DNA from: Oceanisphaera litoralis | GTDB lineage: Bacteria; Pseudomonadota; Gammaproteobacteria; Enterobacterales; Aeromonadaceae | Assembly: GCF_016907015.1 (NCBI RefSeq) | Contig: NZ_JAFBBE010000016.1 | Coordinates: 31,235-95,234, forward strand | Reading direction: 5' to 3' | DNA length: 64,000 nt | Part shown: positions 37,420 through 47,928 of the stretch, one piece after another | Layout: every line of letters begins with the position of its first letter | Position numbering within the stretch: position 1 is the stretch's first letter | Program-made: the position numbers and the translations under genes | The notes under the pieces: generated by a model | Databases searched by the model: none | Seen by the model: the letters and a program-made list of their open reading frames with translations, nothing else | Told to the model about the DNA's origin: nothing

Positions 37420-39537
37420 TTGTATCTATTTGAATCTCTCAAGGAGCTTGCCACCAGTTATCTGCCGGCTGAGCAGGTAGAGCAGCTAAAGGTCGCCTAC
37501 GTGGTGGCCCGGGATGCCCACCAGGGGCAAACCCGTTCCAGCGGCGAGCCCTATATCACCCATCCGGTGGCGGTGGCGCGTATTCTGGGAGAGATGCACC
37601 TCGATCACGAAACCCTGATGGCAGCCCTGCTGCACGACGTCATCGAAGATACCCCGGTCACCAAAAACGTGCTCGAACAGCAGTTCGGCACGGCGGTGGC
37701 CGATCTCGTTGAAGGCGTATCCAAACTCGACAAGCTCAAGTTCCGGGATCGCAAGGAAGCCCAGACCGAAAACTTCCGCAAGATGGTCCTGGCCATGACC
37801 CAGGATATCCGGGTCATACTGATCAAGCTGGCCGACCGCACCCATAATATGCGTACCCTGGGCGCATTACGCCCGGACAAACGCCGCCGCATCGCCCGGG
37901 AAACCCTCGAAATCTATGCGCCCATCGCCAACCGTCTGGGTATTCACAGCATCAAGAACGAGCTGGAAGAGCTGGGGCTGGAAGCCCTCTACCCCATGCG
38001 TACCCGGGTGCTGCGCGAATCGGTACGCCGGGCCCGGGGCAACCGGCGCGAGATCATTCAATCGATCAGGGAAGAGGTCAGCGGACGGCTGGATGACTCC
38101 CGCATAGAAGCCCAGGTCAAAGGGCGGGAAAAGAACCTGTTCTCCATCTACAACAAGATGGTAAAGAAGGAACTGCAGTTCCACGAGGTGATGGATATCT
38201 ATGCCTTTCGGGTGATCGTGAAAGACATAGATACCTGCTACCGGGTACTGGGCCAGATGCACACCCTGTACAAGCCGCGCCCGGGTCGCTTCAAGGACTA
38301 CATCGCCATTCCCAAGACCAACGGTTATCAATCGTTGCACACCTCGCTGGTGGGGCCGCACGGCGTGCCGGTGGAAGTGCAGATCCGTACCGAATACATG
38401 GAGCAGATGGCCGATAAAGGCGTGGCGGCGCACTGGGCCTACAAGCAGGACACCGAACGTTCCGACACCACCGCCCAGGTGCGGGCCCAGCGCTGGATGC
38501 AAAGCCTGCTCGAACTGCAGCAGAGTGCCGGCTCTTCGTTCGAGTTTATCGAAGGGGTCAAAACCGATCTGTTTCCGGATGAAATCTACGTCTTCACCCC
38601 GGAAGGCCGCATTCTGGAACTGCCCTCGGGTGCCACCCCGGTCGACTTCGCCTATGCGGTGCACACCGACATCGGCCATGCCTGCGTCGGCGCCCGGGTC
38701 GACCGTCAGCCGTTCCCGCTCAGCCAGCCGCTGCATTCGGGGCAAACCATAGAAATCATCACGGCACCCAGTGCCCGGCCCAATGCGGCCTGGCTCAACT
38801 TTGTGGTCACCTCGCGCGCCCGTACCAAGATCCGCCAGTTCCTGAAAAACCTGCGCACCGAAGAATCGGTGCTGCTGGGCAAACGACTGCTCAACCATGC
38901 CCTGGGCGCCAAAAACCTGGAAGACATTCCGGCCGAGCGTGTCGAGCAGGTACTGAAAGATACCAAACATGGTGCAATCAACAACCTGCTGGCGGATATC
39001 GGCCTGGGTAACGCCATGAGCGTGGTGGTGGCCCGCCGTCTGCTGAGCAAGCCGAACGAGATGCCGACAGAGCGCCCCAGGGCCATGAAAAAGATGCCCA
39101 TTCGCGGCGCCGACGACATGCTGCTCAACTTCGCCAATTGCTGTCGTCCTATTCCCGGCGACCCCATAGTGGCTCATATCAGCCCCGGCCGCGGCCTGGT
39201 GGTGCATCTGGAGTCGTGCAAGAACATCCGCGGCTACGGCAAGGAACCGGACAAGTACCTGCCGGTGCAGTGGGACATGGAGCAGGACTTCGATTTCGAG
39301 TTCAAGACCGAAATCGGCATCGAGATCATCAACCATCAGGGTGCCCTGGCCGAGCTGGCCAATGTGATCGCCGCCACCGGCGCCAATATTCACAGCATCG
39401 CCACCGAAGAAAAGGACGGCCGCGTCTATGTGGTCGAGCTGCTGATCACCACCAAGAGCCGTATTCATCTGGCCAATATCATGCGCAAAATCCGGGTGAC
39501 CCCCAACGTGCTAAAGGTCTATCGGCTGCGGAAGTAA
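37420..39537 (+). CDS. spoT: Bifunctional (p)ppGpp synthetase/hydrolase SpoT
   Basis: 705 residues. The N-terminal HD hydrolase domain (SSGEPYITHPVAVARILGEM, LLHDVIEDTPVTKN, IKLADRTHNMRTLG), the synthetase domain (YAFRVIVKDIDTCYRVLGQM, PRPGRFKDYIAIPKTNGYQS), TGS (VFTPEGRILELPSGATPVDF), the zinc-finger-like CCRPIPGDPIVAHISPGRG and a C-terminal ACT domain are all present. The start is TTG, giving MYLFESLKELA; E. coli spoT also uses TTG at this position, which supports the choice and suggests restrained translation. Confidence 0.98.
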   Translation: MYLFESLKELATSYLPAEQVEQLKVAYVVARDAHQGQTRSSGEPYITHPVAVARILGEMHLDHETLMAALLHDVIEDTPVTKNVLEQQFGTAVADLVEGVSKLDKLKFRDRKEAQTENFRKMVLAMTQDIRVILIKLADRTHNMRTLGALRPDKRRRIARETLEIYAPIANRLGIHSIKNELEELGLEALYPMRTRVLRESVRRARGNRREIIQSIREEVSGRLDDSRIEAQVKGREKNLFSIYNKMVKKELQFHEVMDIYAFRVIVKDIDTCYRVLGQMHTLYKPRPGRFKDYIAIPKTNGYQSLHTSLVGPHGVPVEVQIRTEYMEQMADKGVAAHWAYKQDTERSDTTAQVRAQRWMQSLLELQQSAGSSFEFIEGVKTDLFPDEIYVFTPEGRILELPSGATPVDFAYAVHTDIGHACVGARVDRQPFPLSQPLHSGQTIEIITAPSARPNAAWLNFVVTSRARTKIRQFLKNLRTEESVLLGKRLLNHALGAKNLEDIPAERVEQVLKDTKHGAINNLLADIGLGNAMSVVVARRLLSKPNEMPTERPRAMKKMPIRGADDMLLNFANCCRPIPGDPIVAHISPGRGLVVHLESCKNIRGYGKEPDKYLPVQWDMEQDFDFEFKTEIGIEIINHQGALAELANVIAATGANIHSIATEEKDGRVYVVELLITTKSRIHLANIMRKIRVTPNVLKVYRLRK

Positions 39538-39541
39538 ATCC

Positions 39542-39624
39542 GGTGAGGGGTGAGGGGTGAGGGGTGAGGTGTAAGAAGCCAAAGTCCCTCACCCCTCACC
39601 CCTCACCCCTCACCCCTCACCCCT
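39542..39624. repeat. GGTGAGG/CCTCACC heptamer inverted array
   Basis: Four GGTGAGG units (39542-39569), a short spacer of about 17 bases, then five CCTCACC units (39587-39621). The arms are exact complements, so a stem of about 28 bp is possible. It starts four bases after the spoT stop and may act as its transcript end. Confidence 0.95.
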
Positions 39625-39701
39625 GCCATTGTGTAATCCCCCCCCTTTCACGCTACACTGCCATCCATATTGTCCACCAGCCGAACCGCCCGGAGCCCTC
39701 C

Positions 39702-40742
39702 ATGCTCGCTCGCCTGTTCCTGCTCGGGATTTTCCTGCTTATGAATACCGCCATCGCCTCCCCCCGTCTGACCACCGAAGCCGAACTCAGTGAGCTGGGT
39801 CAGTCCGGGCTGGAGGCCTTCTGGCAACGGCAGGCAGAACAGGGCCACTTCGTCGCCGACGACGGTCTGGAATTACCCTACGCCAGCCTGAACCGTCCCG
39901 AGCATCAAAAAGCCATCATACTGGTGAACGGACGTACCGAGAGCTATCTCAAGTATCAGGAGCTGGCCCGGGATCTGTTCAACAACGGTTATAACGTCTA
40001 CCTCTACGATCACCGCGGTCAGGGCATGGCGCCCCGACTGTTGCCGGATCCGCTGATGGGCCATGTGGCAGACTTCGACCATTACGTGCAGGATCTGGAG
40101 CAATTTGTGCAACAGGTGGTGTTGCTGGAGCCGGTGGACAGCCTTTATCTGCTGTCCCACTCCATGGGCGGCACCATCTCGGCGCTGTGGCTGAGCGAAA
40201 CCCGGGTCCGGCTGCAGGCGGCGGTGCTGTCGTCGCCCATGATGGGCATTTACCTCGGGCCCCTGCCGCGCTGGCTGGTCGACAGCCTGCTCGGCGCACT
40301 CGATAGCGGTTGCCACTGGCTGGGCCACGAGGCCTGTTACGCCCCCGGTCAGGGCGGCGGCTATGTGGAAGCCCCCTTCAAGGACAACGAGCTGACCCAC
40401 AGCGAGGTGCGTTATCGGCTGTTTCGCGATCTGTACCGGCAAAAGCCCGAGCTACAGCTGGGCGGCGCCAGCCTGCACTGGCTGCAACAGTCACTGCGGG
40501 CCGGCGACAACGCCATTGCCGGCGCCAGCCGCATTACCACCCCCTTGCTGGTGTTGCAGGCCGGTAACGATGTGGTGGTGGACAACCGAGCCCAGAACCG
40601 CTTCTGCCAGGCTCTGGCCCATTGCCACGGCGGGGCGCCCAAGGTCATCAAGCAGGCATCCCACGAACTGTTTATCGAACGGGATCGTCAGCGTCTACAG
40701 GCGCTGGAAGCCGCATTATCGTTCTTCGAACAGCACCCCTGA
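39702..40742 (+). CDS. Alpha/beta hydrolase, PldB-like lysophospholipase
   Basis: 346 residues with an N-terminal hydrophobic signal segment (LFLLGIFLLMNTAIAS), so probably periplasmic or membrane-attached. The serine hydrolase elbow is YLLSHSMGGTISALW; NGRTESYLKYQELARDL and YDHRGQGMA are typical of lysophospholipase/monoglyceride lipase-like (Hydrolase_4) proteins; the C-terminal IKQASHELFIERDRQR supplies the catalytic histidine. It resembles E. coli PldB in fold and motifs. The ATG at 39702 follows CGGAG. Confidence 0.9.
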   Translation: MLARLFLLGIFLLMNTAIASPRLTTEAELSELGQSGLEAFWQRQAEQGHFVADDGLELPYASLNRPEHQKAIILVNGRTESYLKYQELARDLFNNGYNVYLYDHRGQGMAPRLLPDPLMGHVADFDHYVQDLEQFVQQVVLLEPVDSLYLLSHSMGGTISALWLSETRVRLQAAVLSSPMMGIYLGPLPRWLVDSLLGALDSGCHWLGHEACYAPGQGGGYVEAPFKDNELTHSEVRYRLFRDLYRQKPELQLGGASLHWLQQSLRAGDNAIAGASRITTPLLVLQAGNDVVVDNRAQNRFCQALAHCHGGAPKVIKQASHELFIERDRQRLQALEAALSFFEQHP

Positions 40743-40780
40743 CGCCATTTACCGATTAGAGCACAGCCACTCATACCATT

Positions 40781-40843
40781 GCCGCTTACTCTATCGCCGC
40801 TTACTCTATCGCTGCTTACTCCATTGCCGCTTACGCCATTGCC
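40781..40843. repeat. 15-base tandem repeat (GCCGCTTACTCTATC type)
   Basis: Four 15-base units, the first two identical, the others with one to three changes, plus GCC. It overlaps the 3' end of the EVE gene: the last codons and stop of that gene are made by the array. Confidence 0.95.
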
Positions 40844-41277
40844 AGTATGGCCCGCCACTCGGCCTCGCTCACAGGCATCACCGACAGCCGGCTGCCCTTC
40901 TGCACCAGCGGCAGCCCGCTTAACGCCGGATTGGCCTTGAGCGCGGCCAGTGGCAACAAGGGCAGATGGCGCTCATAGCTCAGTTCTACCGCATACCAGC
41001 GAGGTTGTTCCGGGTTGGACTTGTCATCGAAGTAGGGGCTGGTCGGATCGAAGGCGAACGGGTCGGGAAAGCCGGCGCGCTCCACCTTGCCGATACCGGC
41101 GATGCCGACCTGTTTGCAGCTGGAATGATAAATAAAAACCTCATCTCCCACCTGCACCTCGTCACGCAGAAAGTTACGGGCCTGATAGTTGCGCACCCCT
41201 TCCCACAGGGTGTTGGCCCGGGCCAGCTCATCGATGGAAAAGGTATCGGGTTCGGTTTTGAACAGCCAGTAGGCCAT
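40831..41277 (-). CDS. EVE domain-containing protein
   Basis: 148 residues spanning a single EVE (PUA/YTH-like) domain: MAYWLFKTEPDTFSIDEL, LWEGVRNYQARNFLRDEVQV, GDEVFIYHSSCKQVGIAGI and GFPDPFAFDPTSPYFD are diagnostic. EVE folds read modified bases in DNA or RNA; some are fused to restriction enzymes, but this one is stand-alone and common in gammaproteobacteria, so no defence role is claimed. The C-terminal LAMA and stop codon lie within a 15-base tandem array. Confidence 0.95.
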   Translation of the reverse strand: MAYWLFKTEPDTFSIDELARANTLWEGVRNYQARNFLRDEVQVGDEVFIYHSSCKQVGIAGIGKVERAGFPDPFAFDPTSPYFDDKSNPEQPRWYAVELSYERHLPLLPLAALKANPALSGLPLVQKGSRLSVMPVSEAEWRAILAMA

Positions 41278-41356
41278 GGTGCTTCCTCGTTATTTATTTT
41301 GTGGCGCCAGGCTGGCAGCCGATGACCGGCTGTGGCAACCTTGTTTGACCGCACAT

Positions 41357-41419
41357 GATACATAGCCACTTTATAGATAGTCACTTTGATACATAGTCAC
41401 TTTGATACACAGTCACTTT
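41357..41419. repeat. 16-base tandem repeat upstream of the lipoprotein gene
   Basis: Four copies of GATACATAGTCACTTT, one lacking a base and two with single changes. It lies between the divergent EVE and lipoprotein genes and ends 17 bases before the lipoprotein start, next to its CACGGAG ribosome site. Confidence 0.95.
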
Positions 41420-41436
41420 GCACGGAGAAATACGCG

Positions 41437-41616
41437 ATGACCAAACCCTGGTGGCTTGCTCTGGCACTGTTGCTGACCGCCTGTGGCGGCATCCCCGAGG
41501 TGCCGCCGCCGGCTCCGGTGCCGGTGGAGGAAGTCGAACCCGAACCGCAGCCTTTCGAGAATGAAGTGATCAGCGTGCCGGTCAGCCCGCTGCAAACCCT
41601 GCCGAGCGACTGGTGA
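41437..41616 (+). CDS. Small outer/inner-membrane lipoprotein, unknown function
   Basis: 59 residues: a lipoprotein signal peptide with lipobox LLLTACGG (modified cysteine near residue 17), then a short acidic, proline-rich tail (PPPAPVPVEEVEPEPQP). It superficially resembles other small lipoproteins such as LptM but lacks the CGxKGPL motif, so that name is not used. Its TGA overlaps the upstream GTG candidate start of anmK, so the two are co-transcribed. Confidence 0.85.
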   Translation: MTKPWWLALALLLTACGGIPEVPPPAPVPVEEVEPEPQPFENEVISVPVSPLQTLPSDW

Positions 41617-41618
41617 GC

Positions 41619-43673
<2,055 letters not shown>

Positions 43674-43751
43674 CCCGTTAACACCGCCTCGGCAGAATCA
43701 CCACCGAGAGCAACGCAAGGGGAGGCTTGGGGGGCCGGGTAACCCAGCCTC

Positions 43752-44075
43752 TTACGACTCCTGGTCTTCGGCCAGTCGGGAGCGCAGCTTTTCTTCCCGG
43801 CGTCGATACCAGCCTGCCTTGAACGCCGTCCACCAGTCCTGGGATAGCTCGCCACCATGGGCTTCCAGTATGGCGATGACCCTATCCAGGGTCAGGGCGG
43901 CGGCATCGTAATCGATGTCCAGCCACTGCTTGCGCACCACTACCTTGGCCACACCGGGCTCGGCGTCAAACACCTCGGCCAGCAGCTCTATCTGCAACTG
44001 GTTAAGATGATCGAGCTTCAGGTGCCGTCTGACCAGTACCACCTCGGCCGCCCCTTCGCTGTGTAATGTGCTCAT
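43752..44075 (-). CDS. Small ferredoxin-fold (HMA-like) protein without metal cysteines
   Basis: 107 residues. The strand-helix-strand pattern in EVVLVRRHLKLDHLNQLQIE, VFDAEPGVAKVVVRKQWLDI and DYDAAALTLDRVIAILEAHG looks like an HMA-type ferredoxin fold, but there is no CxxC, so metal binding is not expected. A basic, tryptophan-containing C-terminus (AFKAGWYRRREEKLRSRL) follows. Start at 44075 with AGGAAGGAG; the ATG at 44105 is less likely. Stand-alone, function unknown. Confidence 0.7.
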   Translation of the reverse strand: MSTLHSEGAAEVVLVRRHLKLDHLNQLQIELLAEVFDAEPGVAKVVVRKQWLDIDYDAAALTLDRVIAILEAHGGELSQDWWTAFKAGWYRRREEKLRSRLAEDQES

Positions 44076-44304
44076 ACGCTCCTTCCTCCTGATACCACCG
44101 CCCATAGCGACAGTCCGACTCGAGCCCGGGGTAACGGTTAACCGACGCCCCCTGCGACACCGTCTTGATCTTCGCGCTTGCCTACCAAGACCGAGTCAAG
44201 CGCAAGCCGAGTTCAAAAGCAAGTACCAGCGCGTTGCAAAGCCCCGCCGGCTGGTTCACCATAATGCAAAAACCCCTTCCACACGTCATTATCGAGAGAT
44301 CATC

Positions 44305-45180
44305 ATGGACGCCACCCTTACCCTCAAGGCCACTGCCACCCAGGCCGCCGTGACCCTGGCCGCCATCGGTCAGGGCTCCTGGTACCTGGGGGAAGGCCTG
44401 GCTCCCCGCCGCGACGAAGTACGCGCCCTGCAGCAGGGTCTGGATCTCGGCCTGACGCTTGTCGACACCGCCGAGATGTACGCCGATGGCGGTGCCGAAG
44501 AGGTCGTGGGCGAGGCGTTAAAAGGCCGCCGGGAGCAGGCGTTTCTGGTGTCCAAGGTGTATCCGTGGAATGCGGGCAAACGCAGCGCCATCCAGGCCTG
44601 CGAAGACAGCCTGCGGCGACTGGGCACCGACTATCTGGATATGTATCTGCTGCACTGGCCCGGCAGCATACCATTGGAAGAAACCCTGGCCGCCTTCGAG
44701 CGGTTGCAGGCCGACGGCAAGATAAAACGCTTCGGGGTGTCCAACTTCGATATCGACGAACTACAGCAATGGCATGACTTGAGTGGCGACGAAGGCGCCG
44801 TCAACCAGGTGCTCTATCACCTGGGGTCACGGGGCATAGAGCACTCGCTGCGCCCCTGGCAACGACAGCAGCAGATACCGGTGATGGCCTACTGCCCGCT
44901 GGCTCAGGGTGGCCGCCTGCGCCGGGCACTGTTCGCGCATCCCGAACTGCAGGCCCTCGCCGCCGAACTCAAGGTAACCGTGCCCCAGCTACTGCTGGCC
45001 TGGGCCATACGCCCGGTCGGCGGCCAACGCGATGTGATTGCCATCCCCAAGGCGGTCCAGCCGGAGCACGTACGCCAGAACGCCGAGGCCCTGAACATCC
45101 ACCTACCCGACGAGGCGCTGGCCCGGCTAAATGCCGCCTTCCCAGCTCCGGGCCACAAGACACCGCTGGATATCGTTTAA
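44305..45180 (+). CDS. Aldo/keto reductase
   Basis: 291 residues, NADPH-dependent oxidoreductase of the AKR superfamily. The catalytic tetrad is visible: LVDTAEMYADGGAEEVVG (Asp and Tyr), FLVSKVYPWNAG (Lys) and DMYLLHWPGSIPLEETLAAF (His). The coenzyme-binding IAIPKAVQPEHVRQNAEAL is near the C-terminus. Substrate unknown; it resembles the YeaE/diketogulonate reductase group. Its stop overlaps the convergent flavoprotein gene by four bases. Confidence 0.93.
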   Translation: MDATLTLKATATQAAVTLAAIGQGSWYLGEGLAPRRDEVRALQQGLDLGLTLVDTAEMYADGGAEEVVGEALKGRREQAFLVSKVYPWNAGKRSAIQACEDSLRRLGTDYLDMYLLHWPGSIPLEETLAAFERLQADGKIKRFGVSNFDIDELQQWHDLSGDEGAVNQVLYHLGSRGIEHSLRPWQRQQQIPVMAYCPLAQGGRLRRALFAHPELQALAAELKVTVPQLLLAWAIRPVGGQRDVIAIPKAVQPEHVRQNAEALNIHLPDEALARLNAAFPAPGHKTPLDIV

Positions 45181-46349
45181 ACCACCTGGCCGGCGCACCA
45201 GCCGCCACTCCAGGCCCACTGGAAGTTGTATCCTCCCAGCCAGCCGGTGACATCCACCACCTCGCCGATAAAATAGAGATTGGGTACCTTGTTGGCCATC
45301 ATGGTCTTGGACGACAGCTCCCTGGTATCCACCCCGCCCAGGGTCACCTCGGCAGTGCGGTAGCCCTCGGTGCCACCGGGTTTCAGCGGCCAGGCAGACA
45401 ACAACCGCTCTATGGCCGCCAGCTCTTTCGGCACATACTGCTTCAGCGGCTTGTTGCCGATCTGCTCTCGCTCCAGCAGGGTTTCCACCAGCCGTTTGGG
45501 CAGGTGGCGGCTCAGCCAGGTTTTCAGCTCCTGGTTGGGACTGTCGGCCACCCCTTGGGCCAAGCCACCGGCGGGCAACAGCTCGAAGTGAACCTGTTCG
45601 CCGGCCTGCCAGTAGGACGAAATCTGCAGCACGGAGGGGCCGGACACCCCCCTGTGGGTAAACAGCAGGCTTTCGGCGAAACGGGTGCCGTCTTCACTCT
45701 CGGCCACCACCGGCAGGGAAACACCGGCCAGCGGCTCCAGGGTGGCCTTGTCTTCCGGTTGCAGGGTAAAGGGCACCAGACCGGCGCGGGTGGGCAGCAC
45801 TTTGAGTCCGAACTGCTCCGCCAGCTTGTAACCGAAGGGCGAGGCACCAATTTTTGGCATAGACAGGCCGCCGCTGGCCACCACCAGCGACTGGCAGCTG
45901 AGTTCGTCGTTCGCCGTCGCCACCATGAAGCCGTCACCCAGTCGCTCGACGTTGAGGATCTCGGTGCGCAGGCGAATGGTCACGCCGGCGTCTTCGCACT
46001 CCTTGACCAGCATGTCGACGATTTCCTGCGCCGAGTCGTCGCAGAACAGCTGGCCCAGGGTCTTTTCGTGATAGGCAATGCCGTGCTTTTCCACCAGGGC
46101 GATGAAGTCCCACTGGGTGTAGCGGGCCAGGGCCGACTTGACGAAATGCGGGTTACCACACAAATAGGCCGCCGGCTCCACGAAGTAGTTGGTGAAGTTG
46201 CAGCGTCCGCCGCCCGACATCAGGATTTTGCGACCGATGCGCTTGCCGTGATCCAGCAGCAGCACCCGGCGGCCACGTTTGCCCGCTTCGGCGGCACACA
46301 TCAGGCCGGCGGCACCGGCGCCGATCACAATCACATCCCAGGCTTTCAT
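45177..46349 (-). CDS. HI0933/YhiN family FAD-dependent oxidoreductase
   Basis: 390 residues. The FAD-binding dinucleotide motif DVIVIGAGAAGLMCAAEAGK opens the protein, followed by the highly specific GRKILMSGGGRCNFTN; VVASGGLSMPKIGASPFGYK, FTHRGVSGPSVLQIS and the C-terminal GEVVDVTGWLGGYNFQWAWS complete the family signature. Related proteins include YhiN and BaiN; substrate in this group is uncertain. The ATG at 46349 gives the motif at residue 5; an upstream ATG would add an unlikely extension. Confidence 0.94.
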   Translation of the reverse strand: MKAWDVIVIGAGAAGLMCAAEAGKRGRRVLLLDHGKRIGRKILMSGGGRCNFTNYFVEPAAYLCGNPHFVKSALARYTQWDFIALVEKHGIAYHEKTLGQLFCDDSAQEIVDMLVKECEDAGVTIRLRTEILNVERLGDGFMVATANDELSCQSLVVASGGLSMPKIGASPFGYKLAEQFGLKVLPTRAGLVPFTLQPEDKATLEPLAGVSLPVVAESEDGTRFAESLLFTHRGVSGPSVLQISSYWQAGEQVHFELLPAGGLAQGVADSPNQELKTWLSRHLPKRLVETLLEREQIGNKPLKQYVPKELAAIERLLSAWPLKPGGTEGYRTAEVTLGGVDTRELSSKTMMANKVPNLYFIGEVVDVTGWLGGYNFQWAWSGGWCAGQVV

Positions 46350-46407
46350 GGCACTCCACACTCTCGATAACATCAAAGGCGCTATTCTAGCGGCCACGCC
46401 GCCGCTC

Positions 46408-46499
46408 GGCTATGCCGACACGGTCGACCCGGCTATGCCGACACTGGAGACCCGGCTATGCCGACACCGGAGACCCAGCTATGCCGACACCGGAGACAG
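46408..46499. repeat. 23-base tandem repeat (four copies)
   Basis: Four 23-base units opening GGCTATGCCGACAC, the last two nearly identical. They end four bases before a TATAAT hexamer and seventeen bases before the methyltransferase start, so they form the upstream part of its promoter region. Confidence 0.95.
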
Positions 46500-46502
46500 G
46501 GT

Positions 46503-46508
46503 TATAAT
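46503..46508 (+). promoter_or_regulatory. TATAAT -10 element for the methyltransferase gene
   Basis: An exact TATAAT. The expected transcription start, about seven bases downstream, coincides with the ATG at 46516, and there is no ribosome site between them, so the transcript may be leaderless. The -35 region would lie in the 23-base repeats. Confidence 0.5.
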
Positions 46509-46515
46509 CCGGGCC

Positions 46516-47688
46516 ATGAGCGACCTCGCCGAACCATTCCGACAACTCAGCACCCTGCTGCACCGCACCCGCGGTGACTGGCAGCACACTCCCTTCGCCT
46601 GCCGCGAACTGCCCTGGCCCGAGCTGACCCCGGCGCTGATGGCGCTGGATGAAGCCCAACTCGATGCCCTGGACGAAGACGATGTCGCCGCCCTGGCGTT
46701 TTTTGCACCACTGCGGCCCGACACCGTCGCCGCCCACCACTATCGGTTACCCGAGCTCGAGCGGGCCGCCGACTACGCCACGCCCCGCTGGAGCAACGGT
46801 ATTCCCGGTCGAAAATGGGCACAAATCAAGGATTTTGCCGCCAATATCACCGCAGAACACCCCATTCTTGAATGGTGTGCCGGCAAGGGCCATCTCGGCC
46901 GCCTGCTGGCCCAGCAGGCAGCGTCTTCGGTCACCAGCCTGGAATGGAATGCCGATCTGTGCCGGCAGGGCGAGCAGCTTGCCGAACAGCTAACGCTCGA
47001 TCATCACTTTGTCTGTGCCGATGCCCTGAGTGCCGACGCCGCCCGCCTGTTCCGACCCGAACAGCAGGCGCTGGCCCTGCACGCCTGCGGCGAGCTGCAC
47101 CTGCGTTTTCTGCGTCATGCCGCCGCCGCCGGCACCCGCCGGCTGGCGCTGTCACCCTGCTGTTATCACCTGATTGACGGCGAGCGTTATCGGCCGCTGT
47201 CGACCGCCGGCAGGCAGCAGGATCTGCAACTGGACCGTCAGAGTCTGCGGCTGCCGCTGCAACAACAGGTGACCGGCGGCGAACGGGTGCGCCGCCTGCG
47301 CCACATAGAACTGAGCTGGCGGCTGGCGTTCGATGAATTGCAGCAGCAGCTGACCGGCAGCCGCCGCTATCTGCCGTTACCTTCTTTTCCCAAGCGGCTA
47401 CTGAGCGGTGATTTTGCCGGCTTTGCGCGCTGGGCCTGCGAGCAGAAAGCGCTGCCGGTACCGGACGACATCGACAGCACACGCTGGCTGCAACGGGCCG
47501 AGGCACGTCGCCTGCTGGTAAAACGCATCGAGCTGGTCCGCCACCGTTACCGCTATCTGCTGGAACTCTGGCTGCTGCTGGATCGGGCCCTGTATCTCGA
47601 GGAAAAGGGCTATCGGGTCACGCTCGGTACCTTTACCGCCGAGAGCAATACCCCCCGCCGCTACCTGCTGCAGGCCAGCCGGAGCTGA
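46516..47688 (+). CDS. SAM-dependent methyltransferase
   Basis: 390 residues. The Rossmann-type SAM site is ILEWCAGKGHLGRLLAQQ near residue 115, with a later LALHACGELHLRFLRHA and LSPCCYHLIDGERY, as in the Methyltransf_32 group of proteins. The C-terminal region is basic and helical. Substrate unknown. The ATG at 46516 is chosen because the upstream in-frame extension is made of tandem-repeat DNA; no ribosome site is visible. Divergent from the YhiN-like gene. Confidence 0.88.
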   Translation: MSDLAEPFRQLSTLLHRTRGDWQHTPFACRELPWPELTPALMALDEAQLDALDEDDVAALAFFAPLRPDTVAAHHYRLPELERAADYATPRWSNGIPGRKWAQIKDFAANITAEHPILEWCAGKGHLGRLLAQQAASSVTSLEWNADLCRQGEQLAEQLTLDHHFVCADALSADAARLFRPEQQALALHACGELHLRFLRHAAAAGTRRLALSPCCYHLIDGERYRPLSTAGRQQDLQLDRQSLRLPLQQQVTGGERVRRLRHIELSWRLAFDELQQQLTGSRRYLPLPSFPKRLLSGDFAGFARWACEQKALPVPDDIDSTRWLQRAEARRLLVKRIELVRHRYRYLLELWLLLDRALYLEEKGYRVTLGTFTAESNTPRRYLLQASRS

Positions 47689-47928
47689 CCGCACCTCCGT
47701 GGCCAGGCCAGTGTCCACGCGGCAGCAGGAGCTGTGCTCGCTGCGTGAAGAAATCCGCCCGCTCAAGACCCTGCTGCAAAGCCGATAACGATAGTACGCA
47801 CATCAGAGACGGTTCTGCTTGTCTCCCGACCGGCATCTGGCCTATGCTGCGAGGGGCATTAAATTTCCACCCAGCTCACGGTTTATCTGCTAATGGATTG
47901 ATAGATTTACAAAAAAAGGAGATGTGCC

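Noticed and set aside
37867..39468. 533-codon minus-strand frame opposite spoT
   Set aside because: Composition is typical of an antisense shadow; SpoT is certain on the plus strand.
39564..39701. N-terminal extension of the lysophospholipase
   Set aside because: It is translated from the heptamer array (LTPHPSPLTPHP); the signal peptide starts at 39702.
40831..41277. EVE protein as part of a modification-dependent defence system
   Set aside because: Stand-alone EVE genes are common housekeeping-like genes, and no nuclease or helicase gene is adjacent.
41437..41616. LptM (YifL) identity for the small lipoprotein
   Set aside because: The conserved CGxKGPL motif is absent.
46408..46499. CRISPR array
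   Set aside because: The 23-base units abut without spacers.
47700..47787. Short frame ending LREEIRPLKTLLQSR before uspA
   Set aside because: Resembles a helical tail fragment but is too short and lacks a start; not enough to call a gene.
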